Shown here: positions 39,048 through 50,569 of the stretch, in pieces
Numbering within the stretch: position 1 is the first letter of the stretch
Layout of the letters: each line of letters starts with the position of its first letter
From: Salmonella enterica subsp. enterica serovar Typhimurium str. LT2
Lineage (GTDB): Bacteria; Pseudomonadota; Gammaproteobacteria; Enterobacterales; Enterobacteriaceae
Assembly (NCBI RefSeq): GCF_000006945.2
Contig: NC_003197.2
Location: 4,030,001-4,094,000, forward strand
Reading direction: 5' to 3'
Length of the DNA stretch: 64,000 nt
The notes under the pieces: generated by a model
The model's input: only the letters and a program-made list of their open reading frames with translations
Told to the model about the DNA's origin: nothing
The model's database searches: none
Made by a program: the position numbers and the translations under genes

Positions 39048-40877
39048 TTACTCTACGGTAACCGATTTCGCCAGGTTACGCGGCTGGTCAACGTCGGTGC
39101 CTTTAATCAGCGCCACGTGATACGCCAGCAGTTGCAGCGGAACGGTGTAGAAGATAGGCGCAATGACCTCTTCCACATGCGGCATCTCGATGATGTGCAT
39201 GTTGTCGTTGCTGACGAAACCCGCATCCTGATCGGCGAAGACGTACAACTGACCGCCACGTGCGCGAACTTCTTCGATGTTGGATTTCAGTTTCTCCAGC
39301 AGTTCGTTGTTCGGCGCCACCACAATCACCGGCATATCGGCGTCAATCAGCGCCAACGGCCCGTGTTTCAGCTCGCCTGCAGCATAGGCTTCCGCGTGAA
39401 TGTAAGAGATCTCTTTCAGCTTCAGCGCGCCTTCGAGCGCAATCGGATATTGATCGCCACGCCCCAGGAATAGCGCGTGATGCTTGTCGGAGAAATCTTC
39501 TGCAAGCAGCTCGATGCGTTTGTCCTGCGACAGCATCTGCTCAATACGGCTCGGCAGCGCCTGTAGGCCATGAACGATATCATGCTCAATGGACGCATCC
39601 AGACCTTTCAGGCGAGACAGTTTCGCCACCAGCATCAACAGCACGGTTAACTGGGTGGTGAAGGCTTTGGTAGATGCTACGCCAATTTCCGTACCCGCGT
39701 TGGTCATCAGCGCCAGATCGGATTCACGCACCAGCGAAGAGCCCGGCACGTTACAAATTGCCAGAGAGCCCAAATATCCCAGCTCTTTCGACAGACGCAG
39801 GCCAGCCAGGGTATCTGCGGTTTCGCCAGACTGTGACAGGGTGATCATCAGGCTGTTACGGCGCACGGCAGATTTGCGATAACGGAATTCAGAGGCGATT
39901 TCAACGTCGCACGGAATACCTGCCAGCGATTCAAACCAGTAACGGGAAACCATACCGGAGTTGTAAGACGTACCGCAGGCGAGGATCTGAATATGCTCAA
40001 CCTTCGACAGCAGTTCGTCGGCGTTCGGTCCCAGCTCGCTTAAATCCACCTGACCGTGGCTGATGCGCCCGGTAAGGGTGTTTTTGATCGCGTTCGGCTG
40101 TTCGTAGATCTCTTTCTGCATGTAGTGGCGGTAAATACCTTTATCGCCCGCGTCATATTGCAGATTGGATTCGATATCCTGACGTTTTACTTCCGCGCCG
40201 GTGTTATCGAAGATATTTACCGAACGGCGAGTGATTTCAGCGATATCGCCCTCTTCAAGGAAGATAAAGCGACGAGTCACTGGCAACAGCGCCAGCTGGT
40301 CAGAAGCGATAAAGTTTTCGCCCATACCCAGGCCAATCACCAGCGGGCTACCAGAACGTGCCGCCAGTAGGGTATCCGGGTGACGGGTATCCATAATTAC
40401 CGTACCATATGCGCCACGCAGTTGCGGGATAGCACGCAGAACAGCCTCACGCAGAGTACCGCCCTGTTTCAGTTCCCAGTTTACCAGGTGTGCAATCACT
40501 TCGGTGTCGGTTTCAGAAACGAAGGTATAGCCACGCGCTTTTAACGCTTCACGCAGCGGTTCATGGTTTTCGATGATGCCGTTATGCACCACCACAATGT
40601 GTTCAGAAACATGCGGATGCGCGTTAGCTTCTGAAGGTTCACCGTGCGTCGCCCAGCGAGTGTGAGCAATACCAGTGCCGCCATGCAGAGGATGTTCTTC
40701 CGCTGCCTGAGCCAGCATCTGGACTTTACCGAGGCGACGCAGGCGGGTCATATGACCTTCTGCATCCACCACGGCCAGACCGGCAGAGTCATATCCGCGG
40801 TATTCCAGACGACGTAAACCTTCGAGAAGGATTTCAGCTACATCACGCTGCGCGATAGCGCCAACAATTCCACACAT
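39048..40877 (-). CDS. glmS: Glutamine-fructose-6-phosphate aminotransferase GlmS
   Basis: GlmS makes glucosamine-6-phosphate from fructose-6-phosphate and glutamine, the first step to UDP-GlcNAc for peptidoglycan and LPS. The 609-residue protein has an N-terminal glutaminase domain with the catalytic Cys (MCGIVGA) and two SIS sugar domains (ILACGTSYNSG, LSQSGETADT, GVASTKAFTTQ), ending KSVTVE. It is downstream of glmU in one transcript. In enterobacteria its mRNA is activated by the small RNA GlmZ and the operon is processed between the genes. Confidence 0.98.
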   Translation of the reverse strand: MCGIVGAIAQRDVAEILLEGLRRLEYRGYDSAGLAVVDAEGHMTRLRRLGKVQMLAQAAEEHPLHGGTGIAHTRWATHGEPSEANAHPHVSEHIVVVHNGIIENHEPLREALKARGYTFVSETDTEVIAHLVNWELKQGGTLREAVLRAIPQLRGAYGTVIMDTRHPDTLLAARSGSPLVIGLGMGENFIASDQLALLPVTRRFIFLEEGDIAEITRRSVNIFDNTGAEVKRQDIESNLQYDAGDKGIYRHYMQKEIYEQPNAIKNTLTGRISHGQVDLSELGPNADELLSKVEHIQILACGTSYNSGMVSRYWFESLAGIPCDVEIASEFRYRKSAVRRNSLMITLSQSGETADTLAGLRLSKELGYLGSLAICNVPGSSLVRESDLALMTNAGTEIGVASTKAFTTQLTVLLMLVAKLSRLKGLDASIEHDIVHGLQALPSRIEQMLSQDKRIELLAEDFSDKHHALFLGRGDQYPIALEGALKLKEISYIHAEAYAAGELKHGPLALIDADMPVIVVAPNNELLEKLKSNIEEVRARGGQLYVFADQDAGFVSNDNMHIIEMPHVEEVIAPIFYTVPLQLLAYHVALIKGTDVDQPRNLAKSVTVE

Positions 40878-41065
40878 AGTTTTATTTCCTGATTATGGCA
40901 TTACGCCATGCGTTGTCGCTGACCTGTATGCCCGTCGTTGCGGGCGCCCCGAGCCTTGTAGAGAGTGGGGTTATTTTTATAAGTACTGCTCATGGAGCGG
41001 AGGATTATTTTATCCTCTCATCTCCGGTCTGCCGGATGGCGCTGACGCTTATCCGACCTACAAAA
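40878..41065 (-). promoter_or_regulatory. glmU-glmS intergenic leader with a REP element
   Basis: 188 bp between glmU and glmS. The glmU-proximal part holds a REP palindrome (about 41031-41063). In E. coli this leader is cut by RNase E near the glmU stop and its glmS-proximal part forms an inhibitory stem opened by GlmZ. I see sequence of the right size but did not resolve the stem, so the control is inferred from the family. Confidence 0.5.
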
Positions 41066-42436
41066 TCACTTTTTCTTCACCGGACGCTGCCAGCCTTGCT
41101 TATGCACCTGCGGCACGCGGCTTAATACCAGTTCATTGTCGGCTACATTACGGGTGACGGTAGTCCCTGCGGCGATGGTGGCCCCTTTACCAACAGTAAC
41201 CGGCGCCACCAGTTGGGTATCGGAGCCGACAAACACATCGTCGCCAATAACCGTTTTGAATTTGTTCGCGCCATCATAGTTACAGGTGATGGTCCCCGCG
41301 CCGATATTCACGTTGTCGCCAATTTCCGCATCGCCCAGGTAGGTCAGATGGCCGGCTTTAGAACCTTTACCGAGACGCGCTTTTTTCATTTCAACGAAAT
41401 TGCCGACGTGAGCGCCCGCTAACAGCTCCGCGCCGGGACGCAGGCGAGCAAACGGACCGATGGTGCAGGCCGCTTCCAGATGCGCATCTTCCACCACGCT
41501 GTATGGGCTAATTTCGCAGTCATCGCCAATAACGCTGTTTTTAATAATGCAGCCCGCGCCGATCTTCACGCGGTGACCGAGCGTTACATAACCTTCGATG
41601 ATAACGTTAGCGTCAATTTCCACATCCATTCCACAATGAAGGGTGCCGCGAAGATCAAAACGTGCCGGATCGCGCAACATAACACCGGATAACAGCAGTT
41701 TCTCCGCCTGTTCGGCCTGGTAAATACGCTCCAGACGAGAAAGCTGTAGACGGTTATTCACGCCGTCCGTTTCGCTGATGCGAGCCGGATGCACCGCGGC
41801 GATTTCTCGTCCTTCCTGATAAGCCAGCGCAATGATATCAGTGATGTAATATTCACCCTGCGCATTATTGTTAGTCAGCTTAGACAACCAACGTTTCATG
41901 TCCGCGCCGTTGGCGATCAGAATACCGGTGTTAATTTCCTGAATCTGACGCTGTTCATCAGTGGCGTCTTTATGTTCAACGATGCCGGTCACTTTACCGT
42001 TTTCACGCGTAATACGGCCATAGCCGCTCGGATCGTCCAGCTTCACGGTTAATAACCCAATACCACCCTGCGGTTTGGCATCGCGCAGGCGCTGTAAGGT
42101 TTCAACCGAAATCAGCGGCACGTCGCCGTAAAGCATTAAAATATCTTCATCGTCGCTAAAGAAGGGCGCGGCCTGCTGCATTGCGTGACCTGTTCCCAAC
42201 TGTTCCGCCTGAAGCACCCAGTTCAGCTTGTCATCTTTCAGGGTCTGTTTTAACAACTCGCCACCGTGGCCATAGACCAGATGAACCTGTGCGGCCCCTA
42301 ATTTAGTAGCTGCATCAATGACATGCTGCACCATGGGTTTACCCGCCAGCGTGTGCAGCACTTTAGGAATATCGGAATACATGCGTGTGCCTTTACCTGC
42401 GGCAAGGATCACTACGCTCATAGCACTATTTAACAT
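41066..42436 (-). CDS. glmU: Bifunctional GlcNAc-1-P uridyltransferase / GlcN-1-P acetyltransferase GlmU
   Basis: GlmU acetylates glucosamine-1-phosphate and joins it to UTP, giving UDP-GlcNAc. The 456-residue protein has an N-terminal pyrophosphorylase domain with VVILAAGKGTRMYSD and LYGDVP, and a C-terminal left-handed beta helix made of hexapeptide repeats (NVIIEGYVTLGHRVKIGAG region), then GHLTYLGDAEIGDNVNIG and the tail PVKKK. It heads the glmUS operon. A NagC-like site lies upstream. Confidence 0.98.
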   Translation of the reverse strand: MLNSAMSVVILAAGKGTRMYSDIPKVLHTLAGKPMVQHVIDAATKLGAAQVHLVYGHGGELLKQTLKDDKLNWVLQAEQLGTGHAMQQAAPFFSDDEDILMLYGDVPLISVETLQRLRDAKPQGGIGLLTVKLDDPSGYGRITRENGKVTGIVEHKDATDEQRQIQEINTGILIANGADMKRWLSKLTNNNAQGEYYITDIIALAYQEGREIAAVHPARISETDGVNNRLQLSRLERIYQAEQAEKLLLSGVMLRDPARFDLRGTLHCGMDVEIDANVIIEGYVTLGHRVKIGAGCIIKNSVIGDDCEISPYSVVEDAHLEAACTIGPFARLRPGAELLAGAHVGNFVEMKKARLGKGSKAGHLTYLGDAEIGDNVNIGAGTITCNYDGANKFKTVIGDDVFVGSDTQLVAPVTVGKGATIAAGTTVTRNVADNELVLSRVPQVHKQGWQRPVKKK

Positions 42437-42707
42437 ACGCGTCCTGACTGTAATTTGAGAACGAATTTATACTGTTTCACGTTGAAAATACTACATTTTT
42501 TTCATCGTAAAATGGAAGAAGGATAAAACGCTCACCGGGATAAAATCCCCGCCTGCTAATGAATCATTTTCGTTCATTACCGCGCCTCTTGTCTCCTGAA
42601 AAGTAAAAACACCCGCGTATTGGCAACGTAGTCCGATGTTTTTGCTGTTTTTTTACTCCATAAATAAAGAAGATAACGTAATAAAGCGCAGGGGAGTCAG
42701 AAAAGCA
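42437..42707. promoter_or_regulatory. glmU upstream region with a NagC-like site
   Basis: About 270 bp between glmU and the upstream terminator. A sequence at 42495-42513 reads on the minus strand ATTTTACGATGAAAAAAA, resembling the NagC operator (T-run, 6-8 bp, A-run), as known ahead of glmU in E. coli. No gene is seen in the rest; the short frame at 42636-42824 runs through the terminator and is not called. Confidence 0.55.
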
Positions 42708-42735
42708 AAAACCAGCGACAGAGGCCGCTGGTTTT
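42708..42735 (-). terminator. Terminator after the Bax-inhibitor-family gene
   Basis: AAAACCAGCG and CGCTGGTTTT form a perfect 10-bp stem with an 8-nt loop; read on the minus strand the T-rich arm and TTTTTGC follow. It lies about 20 bp after the gene's stop. Confidence 0.8.
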
Positions 42736-42755
42736 CCGTTGCGCGTATTTTTTAC

Positions 42756-43454
42756 TTAATTACGCGACATAAAAATCCGCAAAATATACCAGAACATGGT
42801 CGCGATAGAAGCAAACAGATGTAATGCCGCGCCAGCAGGGCGATCGGTAGGGTAATGGTGAATAATGTTAGAAGTATCGTAAAGTATAAACCCGGCGCAC
42901 AGCAGTACCATTAGCGCAGAAAACCAGACGCCCAGCGAGAAGCCGCAGATGACGCTGGCAATAATCGCGCCAAAAGCAATGAACCCAGCCATAGTCAGAA
43001 ACGAGCGCAGAAAAGAAAAGTCTTTTTTTATAGAAAAAGCGGTAAACGTCAGGCCGCCGACCAGCAACAGAGTCGTTATTGCCGCCGCGCCAATGCTCGA
43101 CGGGTTAATATACGCCGCCACCGTTAACAGGGGGGCAAAAATCAGGGATTCTGCCAACACATAAATCCCCAGCCCGATAAGTTGCGTTTGATTATTCCCC
43201 GCATTATCCGCCAGACGGGTCGCCAGCATTCCCACCAGCATAAAAGCGCCGAGAACAACCAACCAGCTATATCTTCCACCAGCCAGCAGCACATCAAGCG
43301 CATACTCCCCGACCCCTATAAAACTCCACGCCGCGCTCAATACGATAAAACCGACGATGGCGACGGCGAGATGAAGATAAGCACGACGAATAAAGGTAGT
43401 ACGATCAATCCTTGAGTCGGGTTGTGGACCCGCAAAGGATGGCTGAAATGACAT
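42756..43454 (-). CDS. Bax inhibitor-1/YccA family inner-membrane protein
   Basis: The 232-residue protein has seven hydrophobic segments and the family plan of YccA and YbhL: a short cytoplasmic N-terminus with FIRRAYLHLAVAI, GLGIYVLAESLIFAPLL in the middle, and YDTSNIIHHYPTDRPAGAALHLF near the end with the conserved acidic residue. Relatives affect calcium/proton flux or FtsH proteolysis. It stands alone, between the glmUS and atp operons with its own terminator; E. coli K-12 lacks a gene here. Function is not known to me. Confidence 0.85.
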   Translation of the reverse strand: MSFQPSFAGPQPDSRIDRTTFIRRAYLHLAVAIVGFIVLSAAWSFIGVGEYALDVLLAGGRYSWLVVLGAFMLVGMLATRLADNAGNNQTQLIGLGIYVLAESLIFAPLLTVAAYINPSSIGAAAITTLLLVGGLTFTAFSIKKDFSFLRSFLTMAGFIAFGAIIASVICGFSLGVWFSALMVLLCAGFILYDTSNIIHHYPTDRPAGAALHLFASIATMFWYILRIFMSRN

Positions 43455-43633
43455 AGTAATAATCCCTCATTTTATGCAATAAAAACGCATCCATTCCTCC
43501 CTTCTTCGCACAATGTGCAGATGCCAATGACAGAAAGAAGGATTTAATGAAAACAGCGCTGTCGCTGAAAACGCGTCGCCTTCAGCCGCTTGTTTTTGTC
43601 GTTGCTAGTTTATCGAATAAAAATTGAGAGGAT

Positions 43634-43666
43634 AAAAAAAAACCAGTCCGCAATCAGACTGGTTTT
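43634..43666 (-). terminator. Terminator of the atp operon
   Basis: AAAACCAGTC and GACTGGTTTT form a 10-bp stem with an 8-nt loop; on the minus strand a run of nine T follows. It lies 18 bp after atpC. Confidence 0.9.
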
Positions 43667-43683
43667 ATGCTTTCAAGCCGGTG

Positions 43684-44103
43684 TTACATCGCTTTTTTGG
43701 TCAACTCGATAACGCGCAGTTTAGCGATCGCTTTGGCCAGTTCCGCAGACGCCTGAGCGTAATCCACGTCACCGTGCGAGCTCTTAATGTGCTCTTCGGC
43801 TTTACGCTTCGCTTCCAGGGCTCGCGCTTCGTCGAGATCCTGACCGCGAATCGCGGTATCCGCCAGAACGGTCACGCTGCCAGGCTGCACTTCCAGAATG
43901 CCGCCGGACAGATAGATAAACTCTTCATGACCGTGCTGCTTAACGATGCGAATCATACCAGGCTTAATGGCGGTGAGTAGCGGCGCGTGCCCCGGGTAAA
44001 TCCCCAGTTCGCCTTCGCTACCCGTAACCTGGATTTTCTCGACCAGACCGGAGAACATTTGTTGCTCCGCGCTGACGACATCCAGGTGGTAAGTCATTGC
44101 CAT
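43684..44103 (-). CDS. atpC: ATP synthase F1 epsilon subunit
   Basis: Epsilon is part of the rotor stalk and inhibits ATP hydrolysis. The 139-residue protein has an N-terminal beta sandwich ([29 protein letters not shown]) and two C-terminal helices. It is the last gene of atpIBEFHAGDC and begins 20 bp after atpD. Confidence 0.97.
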
Positions 44104-44123
44104 ATCACCCTCCGATTAAGGCG

Positions 44124-45506
44124 TTAAAGTTTTTTGGCTTTTTCCACGGCTTCGTCGATGGAACCGACCATGTAGAACGCCTGCTCCGGCAGGTGATCGT
44201 ATTCGCCTTCCATGATGCCTTTAAAGCCACGGATGGTGTCTTTCAGGGAGACGTATTTGCCCGGAGAACCGGTAAATACTTCCGCCACGAAGAACGGCTG
44301 GGACAGGAAGCGCTGAATTTTACGCGCGCGAGCTACCACCAGTTTATCTTCTTCAGACAGTTCATCCATACCGAGGATGGCGATGATGTCTTTCAGTTCC
44401 TGATAACGCTGCAGGATGGACTGAACGCCACGCGCGGTGTCGTAGTGTTCCTGACCAACAACCAGCGGATCCAGCTGACGGCTGGTGGAGTCCAGCGGGT
44501 CAACGGCCGGGTAGATACCCAGGGATGCGATCTGACGGCTCAGTACCACGGTTGCATCTAAGTGCGCAAAGGTGGTGGCTGGAGACGGGTCAGTCAAGTC
44601 ATCCGCCGGTACGTATACCGCCTGTACGGAGGTGATAGAACCGGTTTTGGTGGAGGTGATACGTTCCTGCAGAACGCCCATCTCTTCCGCCAGAGTCGGC
44701 TGGTAACCTACTGCGGAAGGCATACGGCCCAGCAGTGCGGATACTTCCGTACCGGCCAGGGTGTAACGATAGATGTTATCGACGAACAGCAGTACGTCAC
44801 GACCTTCGTCACGGAATTTCTCCGCCATGGTCAGACCGGTCAATGCAACGCGCAGACGGTTTCCCGGCGGCTCGTTCATCTGGCCATACACCAGGGATAC
44901 TTTATCGATAACGTTGGAGTCGGTCATTTCGTGGTAGAAGTCGTTACCCTCACGAGTACGTTCCCCTACGCCCGCAAACACTGAGTAACCGGAGTGCTCG
45001 ATCGCGATGTTACGGATAAGCTCCATCATGTTTACGGTTTTACCTACACCCGCACCACCGAACAGACCGACTTTACCGCCCTTCGCGAACGGACACATCA
45101 GGTCGATAACTTTGATACCGGTTTCCAGCAGTTCCTGAGAGTTTGACAACTCTTCGTAGGAAGGCGCTGCGCGGTGAATCGCCCAACGCTCTTCTTCGCC
45201 GATCTCGCCTTTCATGTCGACCGGTTCGCCCAGGACGTTCATGATACGACCCAGCGTAGCTTTACCTACCGGGACTTCGATCGGGTGTTCGAGATCTTTT
45301 ACATCCAGACCGCGACGCAGACCGTCAGAAGACCCCATCGCGATGGTACGCACAATACCGCCGCCAAGCTGCTGCTGAACTTCCAGCACCAGCTTCTCAT
45401 TACCATTCTGCACCTCAAGGGCATCGTACACGCGTGGTACGGCATCCTGAGGGAACTCGACGTCGACCACGGCGCCGATTACCTGGACAATCTTTCCAGT
45501 AGCCAT
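44124..45506 (-). CDS. atpD: ATP synthase F1 beta subunit
   Basis: Beta carries the three catalytic sites of F1. The 460-residue protein has the P-loop GGAGVGKT, the catalytic-glutamate segment GERTREG, and the DELSEED-type sequence (DELSEEDK) that contacts gamma. It starts 26 bp after atpG. Confidence 0.98.
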
Positions 45507-45532
45507 CTTAAATCCTCTACGAAATAACCTGG

Positions 45533-46396
45533 TTAAACCGCGGCGGCCCCCGAGACGATCTCGGTGAGTTCCTGAGTAATGCTGGCCTGACGAGCTTTGT
45601 TGTATACCAACTGCAGCTCTTTAATCAGGCTGCCGCCATTATCGGTTGCGGCTTTCATCGCCACCATTCGTGCGGCCTGCTCGCTGGCCAGGTTTTCTAC
45701 CACGCCCTGATAAACCTGAGACTCCACATAACGACGCAGGAGAGTATCCAGCAGCGCTTTCGGGTCTGGTTCATACAGGTAATCCCAGGCTTTACGCTTC
45801 AGATCATCATCTTCTGACGCCGGCAGCGGCAGCAGTTGAGTGATCGTCGGCACCTGAGACATGGTGTTAATAAATTTGTTGCTGACAATGTAAAGCTTGT
45901 CCAGACGGCCTTCGTCGTAGGCCTGCAACATCACTTTAACCGGACCGATCAGTTCGGACAGAGAAGGGTTATCCCCCATACCTGTCACCTGAGCGACAAC
46001 GTTGCCGCCTACGGAATTAAAGAATGACACGCCCTTAGAGCCGATCATTGCGAGTTCGCACTGAACGCCTTTATCGGACCATGCCTTCATATCCGCCAGC
46101 AGCTTTTTGAACAGGTTAATGTTCAAGCCACCGCACAAACCACGGTCGGTCGACACTACCAGGTAGCCCACGCGTTTAACGTCGCGCTCTTCCAGGTAGG
46201 GGTGCTTATATTCCAGATTACCGTTCGCAAGGTGACCAATCACTTTGCGCATGGTCTCTGCATAAGGACGGCTGGCCGCCATGCGATCCTGCGATTTACG
46301 CATTTTGGAAGCGGCGACCATCTCCATCGCTTTAGTGATCTTTTGCGTGTTCTGGACGCTTGCGATCTTACTACGTATCTCTTTTGCGCCGGCCAT
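45533..46396 (-). CDS. atpG: ATP synthase F1 gamma subunit
   Basis: Gamma is the central rotating shaft of F1. The 287-residue protein starts [20 protein letters not shown] and ends with a long C-terminal helix ([17 protein letters not shown]), forming the coiled coil with the N-terminal helix. [10 protein letters not shown] is a conserved core motif. It lies 50 bp after atpA. Confidence 0.98.
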
Positions 46397-46446
46397 GAGC
46401 TTCTCCTCAATGCCTTACGGCCTGCCCTAAGGCAAGCCGCCAGACG

Positions 46447-47988
46447 TTACCAGGACTGGGTTGCTTTGAAGGAATCGAGGATGCCTTTCAGCTTGCCTTC
46501 GATTTCGTCGTTATAGCCACCGGACTGGTTGATCTCTTGCATCAGCGGAGCGTGATCACGGTCGACGTAAGCCAGCAGTGCGGCTTCGAAGCTACCGATT
46601 TTCGCCAGTTCGACATCCGCCAGATAACCACGTTCTGCTGCGAACAGAACCAGAGACTGCTGCGCGACGGACATCGGCGCATACTGTTTCTGTTTCAGCA
46701 GTTCGGTCACTTTCTGACCGTGGTCAAGCTGTTTACGGGTGGCATCGTCAAGGTCGGATGCAAACTGAGAGAACGCCGCCAGTTCACGATACTGCGCCAG
46801 CGCGGTACGAATACCACCGGACAGTTTTTTCATGATCTTGGTCTGGGCTGCGCCACCTACACGGGATACCGAGATACCCGGGTTAACCGCAGGACGGATA
46901 CCGGCGTTAAACAGGTTAGATTCCAGGAAGATCTGACCATCGGTAATGGAAATTACGTTGGTCGGAACGAACGCGGAAACGTCACCTGCCTGCGTTTCGA
47001 TAATCGGCAGCGCAGTCAGTGAACCGGTTTTCCCTTTCACTTCACCTTTAGTGAAGGCTTCGACGTAGTCGGCGTTAACACGCGCAGCACGCTCCAGCAG
47101 ACGAGAGTGGAGGTAGAATACGTCGCCCGGGAATGCTTCACGTCCTGGCGGACGACGGAGCAGCAGGGAGATCTGACGGTAAGCAACAGCCTGTTTAGAC
47201 AGGTCATCGTAAATGATCAGCGCATCTTCGCCGCGGTCACGGAAGTATTCGCCCATTGCGCAACCGGCATACGGCGCCAGATATTGCAGCGCAGCGGATT
47301 CGGACGCGGTCGCCACCACAACAATGGTGTTAGCCAGCGCGCCGTGCTCTTCCAGTTTACGCACCACGTTAGAGATGGTGGACGCTTTCTGGCCGATAGC
47401 GACATAGATACATTTGATGCCGGAGTCGCGCTGGTTGATGATGGCGTCGATAGCCAGCGCGGTTTTACCGGTCTGACGGTCACCGATGATCAGTTCACGC
47501 TGACCACGACCGATTGGGATCATGGAGTCAACGGCTTTATAGCCGGTCTGCACCGGCTGATCGACAGACTGACGATCGATAACGCCCGGCGCAATCGCTT
47601 CAACGGCAGAGAAGCCGTCATTATCAACCGGACCTTTACCGTCAATTGGCGCACCCAGGGTGTTTACCACACGTCCCAGCAGGCCGCGGCCAACCGGAAC
47701 TTCCAGGATACGACCCGTACATTTAACCTTCATGCCTTCGGCAAGGTCAGCGTATGGACCCATGACTACCGCACCCACGGAGTCGCGCTCCAGGTTCAGT
47801 GCGATAGCGTAACGGTTACCCGGCAGGGAGATCATTTCACCCTGCATACAATCGGCCAGGCCGTGAATGCGGATAACACCGTCACTGACAGAAACAATAG
47901 TACCTTCGTTGTGAGCTTCGCTCACCACATTGAACTGAGCAATGCGCTGCTTGATCAGTTCGCTGATTTCGGTGGAATTCAGTTGCAT
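46447..47988 (-). CDS. atpA: ATP synthase F1 alpha subunit
   Basis: Alpha holds the non-catalytic nucleotide sites of F1 and supplies the arginine finger to beta. The 513-residue protein has the P-loop GDRQTGKT and the family signature [14 protein letters not shown]. It begins 12 bp after atpH and precedes atpG. The long antisense open frame opposite it is a codon-bias shadow. Confidence 0.98.
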
Positions 47989-48000
47989 GCTCCAGTCCCC

Positions 48001-48534
48001 TTAAGACTGCAAGACGTCTGCAAGGCGCTCAAGACGGCCGCGTACGCTGCCATCAATGACCATATCACCCGCCCGGATGATAACGCCTGCCATTACAGAC
48101 TTATCGATTTTGCAATTCAGCTTCACTTTGCGTGACAGACGTTTTTCCATCGCGGCGCTGATTTTCGAAAGCTGCTCTTCACTCAATGCGGTTGCCGACG
48201 TAACTTCTACCTCGGAGGTAGCTTCACTGGCGGCACGCAGATGAATAAACTGCTCCAGAACATCCGGGAGCGCGTTCAGACGATTATTTTCAGCCATCAC
48301 CCGAATCAGGTTCTGACCGTTTTCGTCTAACTGCTCACCGCAGACTGCGATAAACGACTCAGCGAGCGTTTCCGGCGCCAGCGCGCCAGAGAGAAGCTCT
48401 GCCATTTGTTCGTTCTTGGTTACCTCGGCGGCAAACGCCAGCATATCCTGCCAGCGCTCTACACTTTGGTGTTCAACGGCAAAGTCAAAAGCTGCTTTGG
48501 CGTAGGGGCGAGCTACCGTAACAAATTCAGACAT
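48001..48534 (-). CDS. atpH: ATP synthase F1 delta subunit
   Basis: Delta joins the top of F1 to the peripheral b stalk. The 177-residue protein starts [19 protein letters not shown] and ends in a beta domain with the family segment [21 protein letters not shown]. It follows atpF by 14 bp. Confidence 0.97.
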
Positions 48535-48548
48535 CAGCCCCTCCCTCC

Positions 48549-49019
48549 TTACAGTTCAGCGACAAGTTTATCCACGATGTCGCTGTTAGCAGCTTCATCC
48601 ACGGAACGTTCGATGATCTTCTCGGCGCCAGCAACAGCCAGGATAGCAACTTGCTTACGCAGCTCTTCACGGGCGCGTTTACGCTCGGCTTCAATTTCCG
48701 CCTGCGCCTGCGCCACGATTTTAGTACGTTCCTGCTCTGCTTCAGTTTTGGCTTCGTCCAGGATCTGAGCGCGGCGTTTGTTTGCCTGCTCGATGATTAC
48801 CTGAGCTTCCGCTTTCGCTTTTTTCAGCTGGTCGGTCGCGCTGGCCTTTGCAAGGTCAAGATCCTTATGTGCTCGTTCAGCAGAAGCGAGACCGTCAGCA
48901 ATTTCTTTCTGACGTTTCTCGATGGCTGCCATTAACGGCGGCCATACGTACTTCATGCAAAACCAGACAAAGAGAATAAACGCGATGGCCTGGCCGAGGA
49001 TTGTTGCGTTAAGATTCAC
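48549..49019 (-). CDS. atpF: ATP synthase F0 b subunit
   Basis: Subunit b forms the peripheral stator stalk as a dimer. The 156-residue protein has one N-terminal membrane helix ([19 protein letters not shown]) and a long charged helix rich in alanine, lysine and glutamate that makes a parallel coiled coil. It follows atpE by 59 bp. Confidence 0.98.
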
Positions 49020-49078
49020 AGCACAATGCCTCTATCTAGTTAACCTTCTGATATTGCTCTTAATTCAAGCAACGCTTA

Positions 49079-49318
<240 letters not shown>

Positions 49319-49347
49319 GACAGTCTCCAGTTTGTTTCAGTTAAAAC
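49319..49347 (-). promoter_or_regulatory. atpE translational enhancer and strong ribosome site
   Basis: On the minus strand the stretch GTTTTAACTGAAACAAACT followed by GGAGACTGTC leads into the atpE ATG. The same U/A-rich enhancer ahead of E. coli atpE raises its translation to the c-ring copy number. Confidence 0.75.
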
Positions 49348-49364
49348 GTAGTAGTGTTGGTAAA

Positions 49365-50180
<816 letters not shown>

Positions 50181-50188
50181 GATGCCTT

Positions 50189-50569
50189 TTACCCTTTGTT
50201 GTTAATTACAGCCGGCGCCAGTATCTGAACCACCAGCACCAAAACCCACGTAACGATCAGCGGCAAAAACACCGCCTTTAAAACCGCCAACGCCACCACC
50301 AGTAAAACCAGCATCGCTAACACCTTGAAGGCTTCACCGAAGGCGAAAGTCCAGGACACGCGGCCCTTAGCAGGTGTATGCGCCTGGTGACGCCAGGCAA
50401 ATATCATAAACAACATATTAGGCAGTGCCACTGCCAATCCCCCACATACTGCGGAGATGCCCCAGAAGGGGTCTTTGAGGCAAAACAGCAATCCACTTGC
50501 TATTACCGCCAGAAACTGAATGAACAGAAGCTTACGAGCAACGTTTCGACTCACGAGCGACACAGACAT
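50189..50569 (-). CDS. atpI: ATP synthase accessory protein AtpI
   Basis: AtpI is a small inner-membrane protein thought to help c-ring assembly; it is not part of the finished enzyme. The 126-residue product begins MSVSLVSRNVARKLL at 50569, the E. coli start; the frame is open 24 codons further. Four hydrophobic segments are visible. It is the first gene of the atp operon. Confidence 0.93.
   Translation of the reverse strand: MSVSLVSRNVARKLLFIQFLAVIASGLLFCLKDPFWGISAVCGGLAVALPNMLFMIFAWRHQAHTPAKGRVSWTFAFGEAFKVLAMLVLLVVALAVLKAVFLPLIVTWVLVLVVQILAPAVINNKG

Noticed and set aside
47107..48135. Plus-strand 342-codon frame opposite atpA and atpH
   Set aside because: A codon-bias shadow of highly expressed conserved genes; no homology or start signal.
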